Origin: Acinetobacter kookii
Lineage (GTDB): Bacteria > Pseudomonadota > Gammaproteobacteria > Pseudomonadales > Moraxellaceae
DNA length: 64,000 bases
NCBI RefSeq assembly: GCF_900096895.1
Contig: NZ_FMYO01000003.1
Location: forward strand, 1 to 64,000
Direction: 5' to 3'
Position numbers and translations under genes: made by a program. Positions 1 through 8,975 of the stretch are shown in pieces. The notes under the pieces were generated by a model. It was not told the origin of the DNA, did no database searches, and saw nothing but the letters and a program-made list of their open reading frames with translations. Position 1 is the stretch's first letter. Every line of letters starts with the position of its first letter.

Positions 1-218
1 AAAGTTAAGATGATGGTATGACAATTTTATATACTCCATAAACCCTTTAAATTAATTAGGTGGTTTATGTCGCACTTCAAGTTTTACTCTGCCCTATTAA
101 ATATGGCCTTATTTAAGGTTTTATGTGAATTTAAGCGCGGATATTAAAACGACATCTATTATTCACGTGTTTATAAAATATACAATCATAGTTTCTTTAG
201 ATTGTTGTATATAAATGT

Positions 219-400
219 TGGTCAGGGTTGCCTATTTCATTTTCGAGTTTTATATTAAAAATACAGTAGGTCGAGAGACGCTACAAAGTGGTTGGACGGA
301 TCAATGACAGCTTGTTGAGCTTGCAACTTCGGGTTGAAGCAAAAAATCAGCACTAGCCTTCCAACATAAAAGCCCGCAGTAATGCGGGCTTTCTTATTTT
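219..400 (+). ncRNA. Candidate structured small RNA
   Basis: No convincing reading frame occupies this stretch, but it shows nested pairing. Positions 291-299 pair with 357-365 (one mismatch), enclosing a hairpin at 319-340 with a UUCG-type loop. It ends in a 9-bp GC-rich terminator stem at 369-392. The length from the AT-rich upstream sequence to the terminator is about 180 nt, which is compatible with 6S-like RNAs, but no family-specific sequence was recognised. The 5' end is a guess. The family assignment is open. Confidence 0.3.
369..397 (+). terminator. Rho-independent terminator
   Basis: Perfect 9-bp stem, AAAGCCCGC (369-377) with GCGGGCTTT (384-392) and a 6-nt loop, followed by a T-rich tail. 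It has no coding gene directly upstream, which supports a non-coding transcript ending here. Confidence 0.75.
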
Positions 401-637
401 TCATGTCAAAAAATGCTTTGCGGATGGCCCCAATTGCAGAACTTATTTTAGATTACTGAAGGTGATCTACAGAGTTTATTATTGAAGTTTAGAAAGCTTA
501 ACTGAAATATTTAAAGTAGATATCATTTATTGAGTTATAAAAAATTACATTGCCAAGAAATCTAACATCTCTAAATTATGGATAAATCAAATATATGTTA
601 TAAAAAGTTTAGTTAAATAAAGAGAGCAGAGAATAAT

Positions 638-856
638 ATGAGCCAATTAATAGAGGTGAAGGTTAAAGACCAATTTAGCAATATTCATGCAGTACAGGCA
701 TTATTACGGGCAATTCCGGAAAATTCAGTATTGCATAAACTCTCATTATTTCAAAAGATTGAACATATTATTGTGAATGGTGAAATTATTCGCCCCAGTA
801 TTGAACTGCTTTTTGAAAGCCGTATTTCCGCGAGTATTTATCGTATAATTGAATAA
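638..856 (+). CDS. Hypothetical protein, 72 aa
   Basis: A 72-codon frame preceded by a purine-rich stretch (AAAGAGAG) about 14 nt before the ATG, which is a weak and distant ribosome binding site. The protein is soluble-looking, with no signal peptide, membrane segment or recognisable motif. It lies alone between the candidate RNA terminator and a long hairpin, and inside a pair of 17-bp direct repeats. It may be a genuine small Acinetobacter-specific gene or a chance frame. No function is inferred. Confidence 0.45.
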   Translation: MSQLIEVKVKDQFSNIHAVQALLRAIPENSVLHKLSLFQKIEHIIVNGEIIRPSIELLFESRISASIYRIIE

Positions 857-869
857 TGCATATATAGTT

Positions 870-946
870 GACTTCTTTCATCTTTGTTCCCACCCTCTTT
901 ATTTTTTTCCCAGAGAGAGAAATAAAGGGAATTTATGAAAGAAGTC
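870..946. other. Long imperfect hairpin, 12-bp outer arms
   Basis: GACTTCTTTCAT (870-881) pairs perfectly with ATGAAAGAAGTC (935-946). Inside, TTTATTT pairs with AAATAAA. It lies just after the small gene at 638-856. It may act as a terminator or be the remnant of a small mobile palindrome. Confidence 0.5.
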
Positions 947-980
947 TGATAAAACTTATTCTAAATTATGGATAAAAGGT

Positions 981-1010
981 AAAAACTCACTGTTCAAGGT
1001 GAGTTTTTAT
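981..1010. terminator. Bidirectional terminator
   Basis: Perfect 10-bp stem, AAAAACTCAC (981-990) with GTGAGTTTTT (999-1008). Because the stem starts with A5 and ends with T5 it can end transcription from either side. It separates the plus-strand small gene from the minus-strand gene at 1066-1419. Confidence 0.7.
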
Positions 1011-1065
1011 AAAATAGTAACAATACGATTGGAAAATATTAGGGAATCGAATAAAAGATGAAGGC

Positions 1066-1419
1066 TTAAATTAAACTGAGCTCGACATCATATTTATTAA
1101 ATTCTTGTATGATGTTTTCTATGACTTTGATTCCAATGCCATCATCACAACTGAATATTTCATCCTTGCCTTGCGTACTGTTGTAACAGATGATTTGCTG
1201 GATTGACCAGCGATTTTCAACTTCTGTTTGATCAATAATGACCCGAAGGGGTTGCAGGTTTTCGCTGACCTGACGGGGCAATACACTGGTAATGGCAAGT
1301 TGAATATGATTCAGATTCTCTTTCGGACTTAAAAATGTCAGTACCCAGTTACCTACTTTTTTTAAGTGCATAGGATTGTCTGCTGGATGAAATTCTAAAT
1401 AATGTAAGGACGTCATCAT
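1066..1419 (-). CDS. Hypothetical protein, 117 aa
   Basis: A 117-codon frame that starts with two consecutive ATGs. An AGGGG ribosome binding site lies 6 nt before the first one, which fixes the start at 1419. The protein has no signal peptide or membrane segment and no recognised catalytic motif. Its acidic and amphipathic C-terminal half looks like a small soluble alpha/beta protein. It is followed by the bidirectional hairpin at 981-1008. Function unknown; probably a lineage-restricted gene. Confidence 0.65.
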   Translation of the reverse strand: MMTSLHYLEFHPADNPMHLKKVGNWVLTFLSPKENLNHIQLAITSVLPRQVSENLQPLRVIIDQTEVENRWSIQQIICYNSTQGKDEIFSCDDGIGIKVIENIIQEFNKYDVELSLI

Positions 1420-1631
1420 GAATTCCCCTGAAATATTGACTATATTGGGCTTTTAGCAAATATTTGCCATTCAGCTTAGGTCGTATTTAGGCGCAGGCCA
1501 GGGGTTCTAGTTTAATCTGGCTGTGGTTGAATAAATCCAATCTTATTGTTTTATAACTATAAAAAAAAATATCCTTTCAATAGTTAAGACCTTAAATAAA
1601 TAATGAAACATAAAAAAGCTCTTAAGCCTGA

Positions 1632-2258
1632 TCAGCTCAGATGTTTCTGGAGCGAAAAATTGATCTGGTTAAGGTATTTATTTAATTCCTGAGGTGTCAT
1701 GCGACTTTCCTGTAAGGTGGTAATCCATTGCATTTGACACTGTTTTAAACTGCGTAAATCATCGGCAGAAAGAATACGGTTAATCAGCTGTTTGGCCATT
1801 AAGCCGCAATGCCGTTGCAGCAGTTGAGCCATAAATTGTTTGACTTGTTCAAAGTCCATGACTTCTAGCGTTGTCTGTATTTCATTTTCATAGGAGGCCG
1901 GCTCAGCTTTTTCATCCGTGATTGAAGATGGGGAAATGCCGGGAACCAAGATCTCTTCGGCAGAGTGATCCTTAAGTTGAGAGGTTTGCAGCGAAAGGCT
2001 GGCTTCAATTTCTGTATTCAGGGGACTGGATGGAAGTGGAGCTTCAATGGATGGGCTCGCTTGCTGGGCAATTAATCCCATTTCCAGCAATTGTTCAAGT
2101 AATTCGGGTGGCGCGATACGACGCTTGAATTGTTCGGCAAGCAGGTCAAAATCATCGGTGCCGATCAGCAGTAACAGCCGGCGTTGACGTGCATTCAGAT
2201 TGAGTGAACGTTGTTTTAAACTTTCAATGCCTAAATCAGTTTTATGATATTGATTCAT
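1632..2258 (-). CDS. Hypothetical protein, 208 aa
   Basis: A 208-codon frame. The N-terminal third (about residues 1-65) is helical and Leu/Arg-rich. A low-complexity Ser/Pro/Glu linker follows (about residues 66-125), and then a second helical segment to the end. There is no signal peptide and no catalytic motif. The architecture of two helical blocks joined by a disordered linker suggests an adaptor or regulatory protein, but no family was recognised. It lies 87 bp downstream of the exonuclease gene on the same strand and could be co-transcribed with it. Confidence 0.7.
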   Translation of the reverse strand: MNQYHKTDLGIESLKQRSLNLNARQRRLLLLIGTDDFDLLAEQFKRRIAPPELLEQLLEMGLIAQQASPSIEAPLPSSPLNTEIEASLSLQTSQLKDHSAEEILVPGISPSSITDEKAEPASYENEIQTTLEVMDFEQVKQFMAQLLQRHCGLMAKQLINRILSADDLRSLKQCQMQWITTLQESRMTPQELNKYLNQINFSLQKHLS

Positions 2259-2345
2259 GCCTTAATTTATCCCCGCGGTAAACTAAGGCCGATTGTAAGT
2301 ATTAATAATGACAGTATTATTTAAATAATATTACAAATCATAATA

Positions 2346-3044
2346 TTACAGCGTTAAAATATTGGCTTTCTCGAGAGCCTTGCGCAAATAAGGGTCCAGA
2401 TCTTCCTGACGAAGCAGCCACTGCATATAATCTGCCGGTAAGTCTGCTATCGCTGTACCCCGGTGTTTACCGAAATTAATCGTACGAGGAATACGTGCGT
2501 CTTCCGATGCCAGATAAAGCTCTTCAATGTTTTGAATGTTTAAATGATGGATTTCATGCATCAAAATATTGGCGGTTAAAATAATATCCATATCGGCACG
2601 ATGCGCTTTTTTAATCATTTCACGGGCTTTTTCACTGCCTTTGCTGATCATATAAATAAGGGCAGAAATATTATGAGCCTCGGCATCTGGCCAGACTAAA
2701 CGCGCAAGGGCAAGGGTACAAATGGCTTTGATTTTGCTGGTATCTACACCGCATTTCTCAATGGCACGAATATCATAATCAATATTGTGGCCAATAATAT
2801 ACGTAGTTTCCTGTGGAAGGCTGAAAGTCGTGTAGTGAGGCTGACCAACCAGCTCGGATTCCAGAATATGATGCACCGCCATGGCGGCATAAGAAATCGG
2901 TTCATCGACACTATAGAGCTGGTCGAAAATTTCACTCTTATCTAAGGAAAGTTTGCTACCTTGGATTTGGATCGGCGCATATGCAATCTCAATCGGCTGT
3001 CCATTTAAAGTATGGGTTTCGGTATCGAGAATAATTGCTTGCAT
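2346..3044 (-). CDS. DnaQ-fold 3'-5' exonuclease, ExoX-like
   Basis: The N-terminus reads AIILDTETHT, with the DxE pair of exonuclease motif I at about residues 7-9. Motif II is in the IGHNIDYDIRA stretch near residue 85, and motif III in HRADMDI near residue 148. These are the metal-binding acidic residues of the DEDDh exonucleases. The C-terminal segment (INFGKHRGTAIADLPADYMQ, from about residue 189) matches the small GKH/PxxYxxWL module (DUF3820-like) seen in putative quorum-sensing-regulated virulence factors and ExoX-like proteins. The expected role is single-strand DNA 3'-end trimming in repair or turnover. The exact substrate is inferred from the family only. Confidence 0.85.
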   Translation of the reverse strand: MQAIILDTETHTLNGQPIEIAYAPIQIQGSKLSLDKSEIFDQLYSVDEPISYAAMAVHHILESELVGQPHYTTFSLPQETTYIIGHNIDYDIRAIEKCGVDTSKIKAICTLALARLVWPDAEAHNISALIYMISKGSEKAREMIKKAHRADMDIILTANILMHEIHHLNIQNIEELYLASEDARIPRTINFGKHRGTAIADLPADYMQWLLRQEDLDPYLRKALEKANILTL

Positions 3045-3661
3045 GACAGGTCCATAACCGTTGCGATCGTTTGGGTAAATTTAGCATTTTCGAAGATACC
3101 GGTACAAACTGAAAATACAGTCTTTTGCCCATTCATGATGATTTCTGTAGCGAAATGCTGGTTAAATGCACTGCTTTGAAAATATCACGCGAAATATACG
3201 CTTTAGATGAATTTAGGATAACTGGCTTGATCAGGGGGTATTTAAGAAAGCCTGAATATATCCTTTGAGTGATGTTTAATGACTTCAAGAATCTGGACGC
3301 TACAACTGAGATAACGGCTTCTGAGCGGTCATTTTTTGTTGATCGGTCATCGAGGCTGCATAAGAAGGGACCATTTTGTTCACTATTTTTCTTTTTAAAC
3401 ATTTACAGCCTGATCTCATGCAAGCCTGGAATTGGACAAATAACAGCAGACATATTTTGTTAAATTAATAGTGTTTGATATTTGTAAATCCATAAAAATA
3501 AAATCTATAAAAATCATTTATTTATATTAATAGCAATCCAGTCTTTTTTTATATTTTTTATTTGATGTTAAATCACATTGTTCAAATATTAAATAAAGGT
3601 AATAGTTTGTATTCATGATTACCTCAATCATCAAAATAACAATATATAAGGAAATGCAAAA
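3045..3661. other. Intergenic region without a supported gene
   Basis: About 600 bp between the divergent exonuclease and lipoprotein genes. Short opposing frames exist around 3133-3463 but neither has a ribosome binding site or protein-like composition. The last 180 bp before the lipoprotein are very AT-rich and probably contain its promoter. Nothing else was seen. Confidence 0.5.
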
Positions 3662-4957
3662 ATGAAAAAAACATTATTAACGGTGTTAATCAGCAGTGCC
3701 TTTTTGCTTACCGCCTGCGGTGGGGGGGGAAGTGGAGATGAGAGTGCATCTGGTTCTGGTAATGGAACTGGAGTTGACAATGGAGCTGGCGATGGAACTG
3801 GGGGTGGGGATAATGGCGGCGTCATTGTTCAGCCTGAACCTTCTATTCCGCTGAATAACATTGCTGATCCTGTGGTAAGAACCGAAGCCTATACCGAAAC
3901 AAATATGACCAGCGTAGCAGGTGAAAGCCTGGTGATGACTTATAAAATGCTGGGGGTTAATGGTCAGGAAGTTCAAGCAACGTCACTGGTCATTACACCG
4001 AAAACAGCGGCACCTGTAGAAGGCTGGCCAATTGTGGTTTGGGCGCATGGTACGACTGGTGTGGCAGATCAATGTGCACCGAGTCGAAGTAAACTGAAGG
4101 TAGAGATTGAAGGGATGATTACTCAACTTTTAAGTGCAGGGTATGTGGTGGTGGCTCCCGATTATGAAGGCCTGGGCGAGCCAAGTGGCAATGAGTTTCA
4201 TCCTTTCCTGAATTTAAAAAGCGAGGCTTATTCAATTACTGATGCAGTTGTCGCTGCACGTCATTATTTGGGGGTAAAAGTATCGAATCAATGGATGGCA
4301 GTAGGGCACTCACAAGGCGGACATGCAGCACTAGGTGCCGCTCAATATGCTTCGCGTGCAAATCTTGACTATAAAGGAGCTGTTGCCGTTGCACCTGCAT
4401 CTAATTTACAAACAATTTTTAATACGGGAAAACAGCTTGTAGCGAATTTACCCCTCAAAGATCAAGTTTCTACCCTGGCATCTTTAAATACTTATGCCGC
4501 GCTGATTACTGCGGGAATGCAGGGTCAAGCCGCATCACCGACCTATGCTCAAGTCTTTGAAACCAATGCAGCAACAATAGCTGCACAAGCTGAAACAATC
4601 TGCTCAGAACCCTTAGGAATAGATTTTAATACTAAAATGGCAACTGCCGCCAATACTTCATTGTCAGGTTATTTAACCCAAAGTGATTTTATGCAAGTAC
4701 CTGCAATTTCAACCTTTTTGAATAGCACTTCTCAGCCGTTGTCTGTAAAAGTTACGACACCAGTAAAAATCTATCAGGGTGGGTCGGATACGACTGTTCC
4801 GGCAAATGCGACAGCTGACCTTATTACCAATGCAACAAAACTTGGAACGACTAATATCGTTTTGACATATGACTTGGCATGGAATCATTCAACTGCCTAT
4901 ACTTCGAATATTCCTAATATTATTGCAGATGTAAAATCTCTAATGCCAATTCAGTAA
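3662..4957 (+). CDS. Secreted alpha/beta-hydrolase lipoprotein (lipase-like)
   Basis: The signal peptide ends in a lipobox (LLTAC, Cys at about residue 19). A Gly/Ser/Asp-rich flexible spacer of about 30 residues follows, then an alpha/beta-hydrolase domain. The nucleophile elbow is GHSQGG with Ser217. The likely catalytic Asp is in GGSDTTVPAN (about Asp376) and the His in WNHSTAY (about His409). The PDYEGLGEPSG segment is typical of the secretory-lipase (LIP) and prolyl-oligopeptidase-like esterases. The start is set by AAGGAA upstream of the ATG. It is probably a lipid-anchored esterase or lipase facing the periplasm or cell surface; the substrate cannot be read from sequence. A strong terminator follows. 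Confidence 0.85.
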   Translation: MKKTLLTVLISSAFLLTACGGGGSGDESASGSGNGTGVDNGAGDGTGGGDNGGVIVQPEPSIPLNNIADPVVRTEAYTETNMTSVAGESLVMTYKMLGVNGQEVQATSLVITPKTAAPVEGWPIVVWAHGTTGVADQCAPSRSKLKVEIEGMITQLLSAGYVVVAPDYEGLGEPSGNEFHPFLNLKSEAYSITDAVVAARHYLGVKVSNQWMAVGHSQGGHAALGAAQYASRANLDYKGAVAVAPASNLQTIFNTGKQLVANLPLKDQVSTLASLNTYAALITAGMQGQAASPTYAQVFETNAATIAAQAETICSEPLGIDFNTKMATAANTSLSGYLTQSDFMQVPAISTFLNSTSQPLSVKVTTPVKIYQGGSDTTVPANATADLITNATKLGTTNIVLTYDLAWNHSTAYTSNIPNIIADVKSLMPIQ

Positions 4958-4973
4958 CTTGTTTTGACTGTCT

Positions 4974-5008
4974 ATGCTCATGTTTTTTAAATCATGAGCA
5001 TTTTTATT
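4974..5008 (+). terminator. Terminator after the lipoprotein hydrolase gene
   Basis: Stem ATGCTCATG (4974-4982) with CATGAGCAT (4993-5001), then a T-rich tail. Confidence 0.8.
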
Positions 5009-5110
5009 TCAAACTGAGTAAAGTTCATTCTCAACATTTATAAACTTCATGCTACAATACGCGCCAATCTTAGCACGGCTTAAAAGCCCTAATTTAATAG
5101 GACCTCGCTA

Positions 5111-6364
5111 ATGTTTGCCAATATCTCTATTGCTGAATTTGACCCGGAAATTGCTCAAGCAATCGCTAACGAAGATGCTCGCCAAGAAGCGCACATCGAG
5201 TTGATTGCTTCTGAAAACTATTGCTCACCAGCAGTGATGGAAGCGCAAGGATCAAAACTCACTAACAAATATGCAGAAGGCTACCCAGGCAAACGCTATT
5301 ATGGCGGTTGTGAATATGTAGATGTTATTGAACAATTGGCAATTGACCGTGCTAAAGAACTTTTTGGTGCTGATTACGCTAACGTTCAACCACATGCTGG
5401 TTCTCAAGCAAACTCTGCAGTTTACTTAGCGCTTCTTAACCCGGGCGACACCGTTTTGGGTATGAGCCTGGCTCACGGTGGTCACTTGACTCACGGTGCA
5501 AAAGTAAGCTTCTCTGGTAAGACTTATAACGCAGTTCAATACGGTCTAAACCCTGAAACTGGCGAAATTGACTACGAAGAAGTTGAGCGTTTAGCAATCG
5601 AGCACAAGCCACGCATGATCGTTGCCGGTTTCTCTGCTTACAGCCAAGTTGTTGATTGGCAACGTTTCCGTGACATCGCGGACAAAATTGGCGCTTACCT
5701 GTTTGTCGATATGGCTCACGTAGCAGGTCTGGTTGCTGCTGGCGTTTATCCAAGCCCAGTTCAAATTGCTGACGTAACAACAACGACAACTCACAAAACA
5801 CTTCGTGGCCCACGTTCAGGTTTAATCCTTGCAAAAGCAAACGAAGAAATCGAGAAAAAATTACAATCAGCTGTATTCCCGGGTAACCAAGGTGGTCCAT
5901 TGGTTCACGCTGTAGCCGCTAAAGCAATCTGCTTTAAAGAAGCAATGGCATCTGAATACAAAACTTACCAACAACAAGTGGTTAAAAATGCTCAAGCCAT
6001 GGCTGAAGTATTAATCGCTCGTGGTTATGACGTTGTTTCTGGCGGTACGAAAAACCACCTGTTCTTGTTGTCTTTAATCAAACAAGACATTACAGGTAAA
6101 GATGCTGACGCTTGGTTAGGTGCTGCTCACATCACTGTGAACAAAAACTCTGTACCTAACGACCCGCGTTCTCCATTCGTGACTTCTGGTATCCGTATCG
6201 GTACCCCAGCAGTTACAACGCGTGGTTTCGGCGAAGCAGAAGTACGTGAACTTGCTGGCTGGATCGCTGACATCCTGGACAGCAAAGGTGATGAAGCTGT
6301 GATCGCTACTGTTAAAGAAAAAGTTGCTGCTGTTTGCGCGAAATTCCCTGTTTACGCAAAATAA
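5111..6364 (+). CDS. glyA: Serine hydroxymethyltransferase
   Basis: Catalyses the reversible conversion of serine and tetrahydrofolate to glycine and 5,10-methylene-tetrahydrofolate, the main cytoplasmic source of one-carbon units. The protein is 417 aa, the normal bacterial length. The PLP lysine is in [14 protein letters not shown] (about Lys229). The N-terminal [18 protein letters not shown] signature and the [13 protein letters not shown] substrate loop are intact. AGGA lies 8 nt before the ATG. It stands alone between two terminators and is therefore monocistronic. Codon choice (frequent GGT, CGT, AAC) indicates a highly expressed gene. Confidence 0.98.
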   Translation: MFANISIAEFDPEIAQAIANEDARQEAHIELIASENYCSPAVMEAQGSKLTNKYAEGYPGKRYYGGCEYVDVIEQLAIDRAKELFGADYANVQPHAGSQANSAVYLALLNPGDTVLGMSLAHGGHLTHGAKVSFSGKTYNAVQYGLNPETGEIDYEEVERLAIEHKPRMIVAGFSAYSQVVDWQRFRDIADKIGAYLFVDMAHVAGLVAAGVYPSPVQIADVTTTTTHKTLRGPRSGLILAKANEEIEKKLQSAVFPGNQGGPLVHAVAAKAICFKEAMASEYKTYQQQVVKNAQAMAEVLIARGYDVVSGGTKNHLFLLSLIKQDITGKDADAWLGAAHITVNKNSVPNDPRSPFVTSGIRIGTPAVTTRGFGEAEVRELAGWIADILDSKGDEAVIATVKEKVAAVCAKFPVYAK

Positions 6365-6376
6365 GTTTCTGACTTA

Positions 6377-6407
6377 AAAAAAGCCTCCTGAATGGAGGCT
6401 TTTTTTA
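6377..6407. terminator. Bidirectional terminator between glyA and the convergent gene
   Basis: AAGCCTCC (6381-6388) pairs with GGAGGCTT (6394-6401), flanked by A7 and T7, so it works for both convergent genes. Confidence 0.85.
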
Positions 6408-6412
6408 TATTT

Positions 6413-8029
6413 TTATGACACCTGCTGGGGAATATTTTGTTGCATCGCCTTTGGATAAGGGAGCTTGCTCGGCTTGTAATATTGCGCCCAGGTTTGTGAC
6501 GCTGCCGGGCGATTTCGTTCGCTGTCTTGAATGCCTTTAAAAAATGCCCCCATGGCATGATAAATCTCGGGTAAATTTTTACTGGTGATGGCATCGCTAC
6601 TGAGAAAATAGGGCTGCAGAATGCAAAAACCGCGATAGTCAAACACCTGGAAAAAAGGGATGACCAAATGGATGTTCATAGGCTGTTCGCCATAGTTACG
6701 GACATGCAGGGAAATGGCATCGGTTCGCACATGCGGGAGACAGGCATACATCTCATAACCCAACACATTATAAGGATGTTTTTCAGCATTGATATCCAGT
6801 TGTCTTAAGGGGCCATCCGGTCCCTCCATATGGCTAAAAAAGGTATTGCCCGGTGGATAACTGGTGGGTGTCAGGCTCTGCTCGGAAGAAGTGCGTGGAA
6901 CCACCCCATGAATATGCAGCAATAAAAATTGGGTCAGCTGACCGGCATGATATAAAGCCTCATAAAATGGGGATTGCTGTAAATTGCTATTGGTCTTTTG
7001 CGTATCTTCAGCCAAATAAATAGGATTGCTGCTGGCTTTAATGCTTTGCAAGGCATTCAAAACGTATTGTTTGCTGGATTCGGGAATGACAGGTTCAAAC
7101 AGAAACTGGCAAATATGATGGGTCACAAAAAAAATGGAAGCATTAATCTGCGCAATCCGGCAGGTGGTTAACGCATTCGGGATGTGTTGCCCGAGCATCT
7201 GGTTGACTTGTTCCGGCGCGAACCAGCGTAGCGAAGTTCCAGCTTGCTCGGCAATGACTTGCCCAACATAAGAGGATAAAAACAGAATAAAGAAAAAATG
7301 GGCGTCATCTTCTAAAAATTTATCGATTGAAACCATATAGTTCTGGCGAATTTCACGCATGAGATCATCTAGGCGATCCAGGCTGGACAGGCTATGATCC
7401 AAATCGGAAATCTGCACCAGATTCTGAAAAGCAGAACCACAAAACAGCGGATAACCCTTGAAATACATGCTTTGTAAATCGTGCATTTGTTCAGTAAATT
7501 TATGGCATTTATCTGCAAAGGTAATTTGATAATTCAGAATAATGGCTTCAATTTCCTGGCTGATGTTCAGCGGTAAATCATTTTCACAGAAATGCTTTGC
7601 CACATAATGCAGGGGCAGAATAATTTGATCATTGCAATTGAGCGCATAGCTATGTACAAAGTTATTGGGACGATCACGGAATTTTACGAAATGGGCTTGC
7701 AGCTCTGCAAAGCTTTGCCATTTTTCATCGATACCCAATTTTTGACTGATAAATTGCCCGATATAACTGGAAATCAGGTAGACGGTATTTAATTTTAGGG
7801 GATCTTCAATAAAATCTGTGGCTTGTGTACCTATCTGTTTTTTAAATGCGGTAAACAGTTGATCCAGTCGTTCAAAACTGGCAAATGTGCCATCAAAATT
7901 AACGGTTTTAAGTGCGGAAGCAATATAAAATTCATGTTGATGTTCCGGCATTTCAAAGTGGCTGCGAATATGCTGCATAAAATTGTGAGAGCCGAGTTCA
8001 GCTGCTGAATGGAGTTCAGTAAGAGACAT
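6413..8029 (-). CDS. Hypothetical protein, 538 aa
   Basis: A long intact frame, convergent with glyA and ending inside their shared terminator region. The protein has two related halves: segments of the form LNTVYLISSYIGQ...EKWQ (about residue 105) and FILFLSSYVGQV...LRWF (about residue 250) repeat, which suggests an internal duplication. No signal peptide, membrane helix or known catalytic motif was seen. The start ATG has no strong ribosome binding site. No family could be assigned; it is described here as a conserved-looking cytoplasmic protein. Confidence 0.75.
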   Translation of the reverse strand: MSLTELHSAAELGSHNFMQHIRSHFEMPEHQHEFYIASALKTVNFDGTFASFERLDQLFTAFKKQIGTQATDFIEDPLKLNTVYLISSYIGQFISQKLGIDEKWQSFAELQAHFVKFRDRPNNFVHSYALNCNDQIILPLHYVAKHFCENDLPLNISQEIEAIILNYQITFADKCHKFTEQMHDLQSMYFKGYPLFCGSAFQNLVQISDLDHSLSSLDRLDDLMREIRQNYMVSIDKFLEDDAHFFFILFLSSYVGQVIAEQAGTSLRWFAPEQVNQMLGQHIPNALTTCRIAQINASIFFVTHHICQFLFEPVIPESSKQYVLNALQSIKASSNPIYLAEDTQKTNSNLQQSPFYEALYHAGQLTQFLLLHIHGVVPRTSSEQSLTPTSYPPGNTFFSHMEGPDGPLRQLDINAEKHPYNVLGYEMYACLPHVRTDAISLHVRNYGEQPMNIHLVIPFFQVFDYRGFCILQPYFLSSDAITSKNLPEIYHAMGAFFKGIQDSERNRPAASQTWAQYYKPSKLPYPKAMQQNIPQQVS

Positions 8030-8155
8030 CGTATTATTCTTGTAAAGTAATTATTTATATACACATGTATACTTGAAATAAATTTTAAATCAACTGTGTA
8101 ACTAGACTTATTGTTGCTGAATGAAAGAAAAGTTTAAAAAAAGAGGATGTTGAAT

Positions 8156-8560
8156 ATGCAAAGACCTATCATTGTGATTTCGCAACAAGATCTTGATCGT
8201 TTGGAAACGATGCTTGAGCATCAATCTAAATTGACGCCAACCATGCAGCATCTTGAAGATGAGCTGGCACGTGCCCAAGTGGTAGCTCCGCAGGATATGC
8301 CGGCAAACGTGGTGACAATGAATGCACGGGTATCGATTACTATTGCCCCTGCGAATGAACCGACCACGATTACCCTGGTTTACCCGCATGAATTTTTGGG
8401 TGAGAAAGGGCAGGTGAATGTACTCGCGCCCGTCGGTGCAGCAATTTTAGGATTGGCTGAAGGTCAGGAAATTGAATGGCCACAGCCAGATGGTCATTTA
8501 ATGAAAGTGAAAATTGAAAAAGTGTTGTATCAGCCAGAACGTGAAGGCAATTATCTCTAA
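8156..8560 (+). CDS. rnk: Rnk/GreA-GreB C-terminal family regulator
   Basis: The protein begins MQRPIIVISQQDLDRLE, typical of the nucleoside diphosphate kinase regulator Rnk. It carries the GreA/GreB C-terminal FKBP-like domain (about residues 48-130; ...TLVYPHE...VNVLAPVGAAILGL...I.WP.PDG). Proteins of this family bind RNA polymerase near the secondary channel but lack the full cleavage coiled coil. The ATG at 8156 is chosen over the in-frame ATG at 8147 because AGAGG sits 8-10 nt before 8156 and directly abuts 8147. It is monocistronic with its own terminator. Confidence 0.85.
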   Translation: MQRPIIVISQQDLDRLETMLEHQSKLTPTMQHLEDELARAQVVAPQDMPANVVTMNARVSITIAPANEPTTITLVYPHEFLGEKGQVNVLAPVGAAILGLAEGQEIEWPQPDGHLMKVKIEKVLYQPEREGNYL

Positions 8561-8573
8561 TTTTTAAATAAAT

Positions 8574-8597
8574 AGCCCCTAATTTAGGGGCTTTTTT
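8574..8597 (+). terminator. Terminator after rnk
   Basis: AGCCCCT (8574-8580) pairs with AGGGGCT (8586-8592), followed by T6. Confidence 0.85.
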
Positions 8598-8831
8598 GAT
8601 AGGCAGATAAACATAATTAATGCTTACTTATTTTATCGAGATACCCCATCATAAATGCTGAAACCACAAAGGTCAGGTGCATGTTATTCCCCAGATGATT
8701 TTCTTGATATTTTGACGTGATCATAAATAAATCACTTTAAAAATTCGACATTTTTTATATTTTTTAATAGTTTAGATTGAGATAAAGATTTCACTTCTTC
8801 TTTGGGCGATGAGTCTGTGTGAGTCATCAAG

Positions 8832-8966
8832 ATGGCTAAATCAGGAAAATTCAAAACTTCAGCAGGTATTGTGCTGATCACTGTCAACGCTTTGACAGTG
8901 TTTATCGCCTATTCAGGGCAGACTGTATTTCAACAACACAATGTTGCAATAAAAATTGAAATATAA
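8832..8966 (+). CDS. Possible 44-aa membrane microprotein upstream of tauD-like gene
   Basis: A 44-codon frame starts MAKSGKFKTS and continues into one hydrophobic segment of about 18 residues (AGIVLITVNALTVFIAYS), ending 9 nt before the dioxygenase ATG. It has the form of a basic N-terminus followed by a signal anchor. The upstream GAGTCATCAAG is a poor ribosome binding site. Its stop codon overlaps the ribosome binding site (AAGGAA) of the dioxygenase gene, so translation of the two could be coupled. It could be a small membrane protein, the N-terminal fragment of a lost transporter or binding protein, or chance. Confidence 0.35.
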   Translation: MAKSGKFKTSAGIVLITVNALTVFIAYSGQTVFQQHNVAIKIEI

Positions 8967-8975
8967 GGAATCGCC

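Larger units (their letters stand above)
570..976. repeat. 17-bp direct repeat pair flanking a small gene
   Basis: The 17-mer TCTAAATTATGGATAAA occurs at 570-586 and again at 960-976, exactly 390 bp apart. The pair brackets the 72-codon gene at 638-856 and the long hairpin at 870-946. It could be a past target duplication or recombination junction, or coincidence in AT-rich DNA. Confidence 0.6.

Noticed and set aside
3133..3463. Short frames on both strands in the exonuclease-lipoprotein gap
   Set aside because: They overlap each other, lack ribosome binding sites and have no protein-like pattern.
5436..5900. Frames antisense to glyA, and similar ones antisense to glnD, purT and ychF
   Set aside because: They are shadows of strongly biased coding sequence on the other strand.
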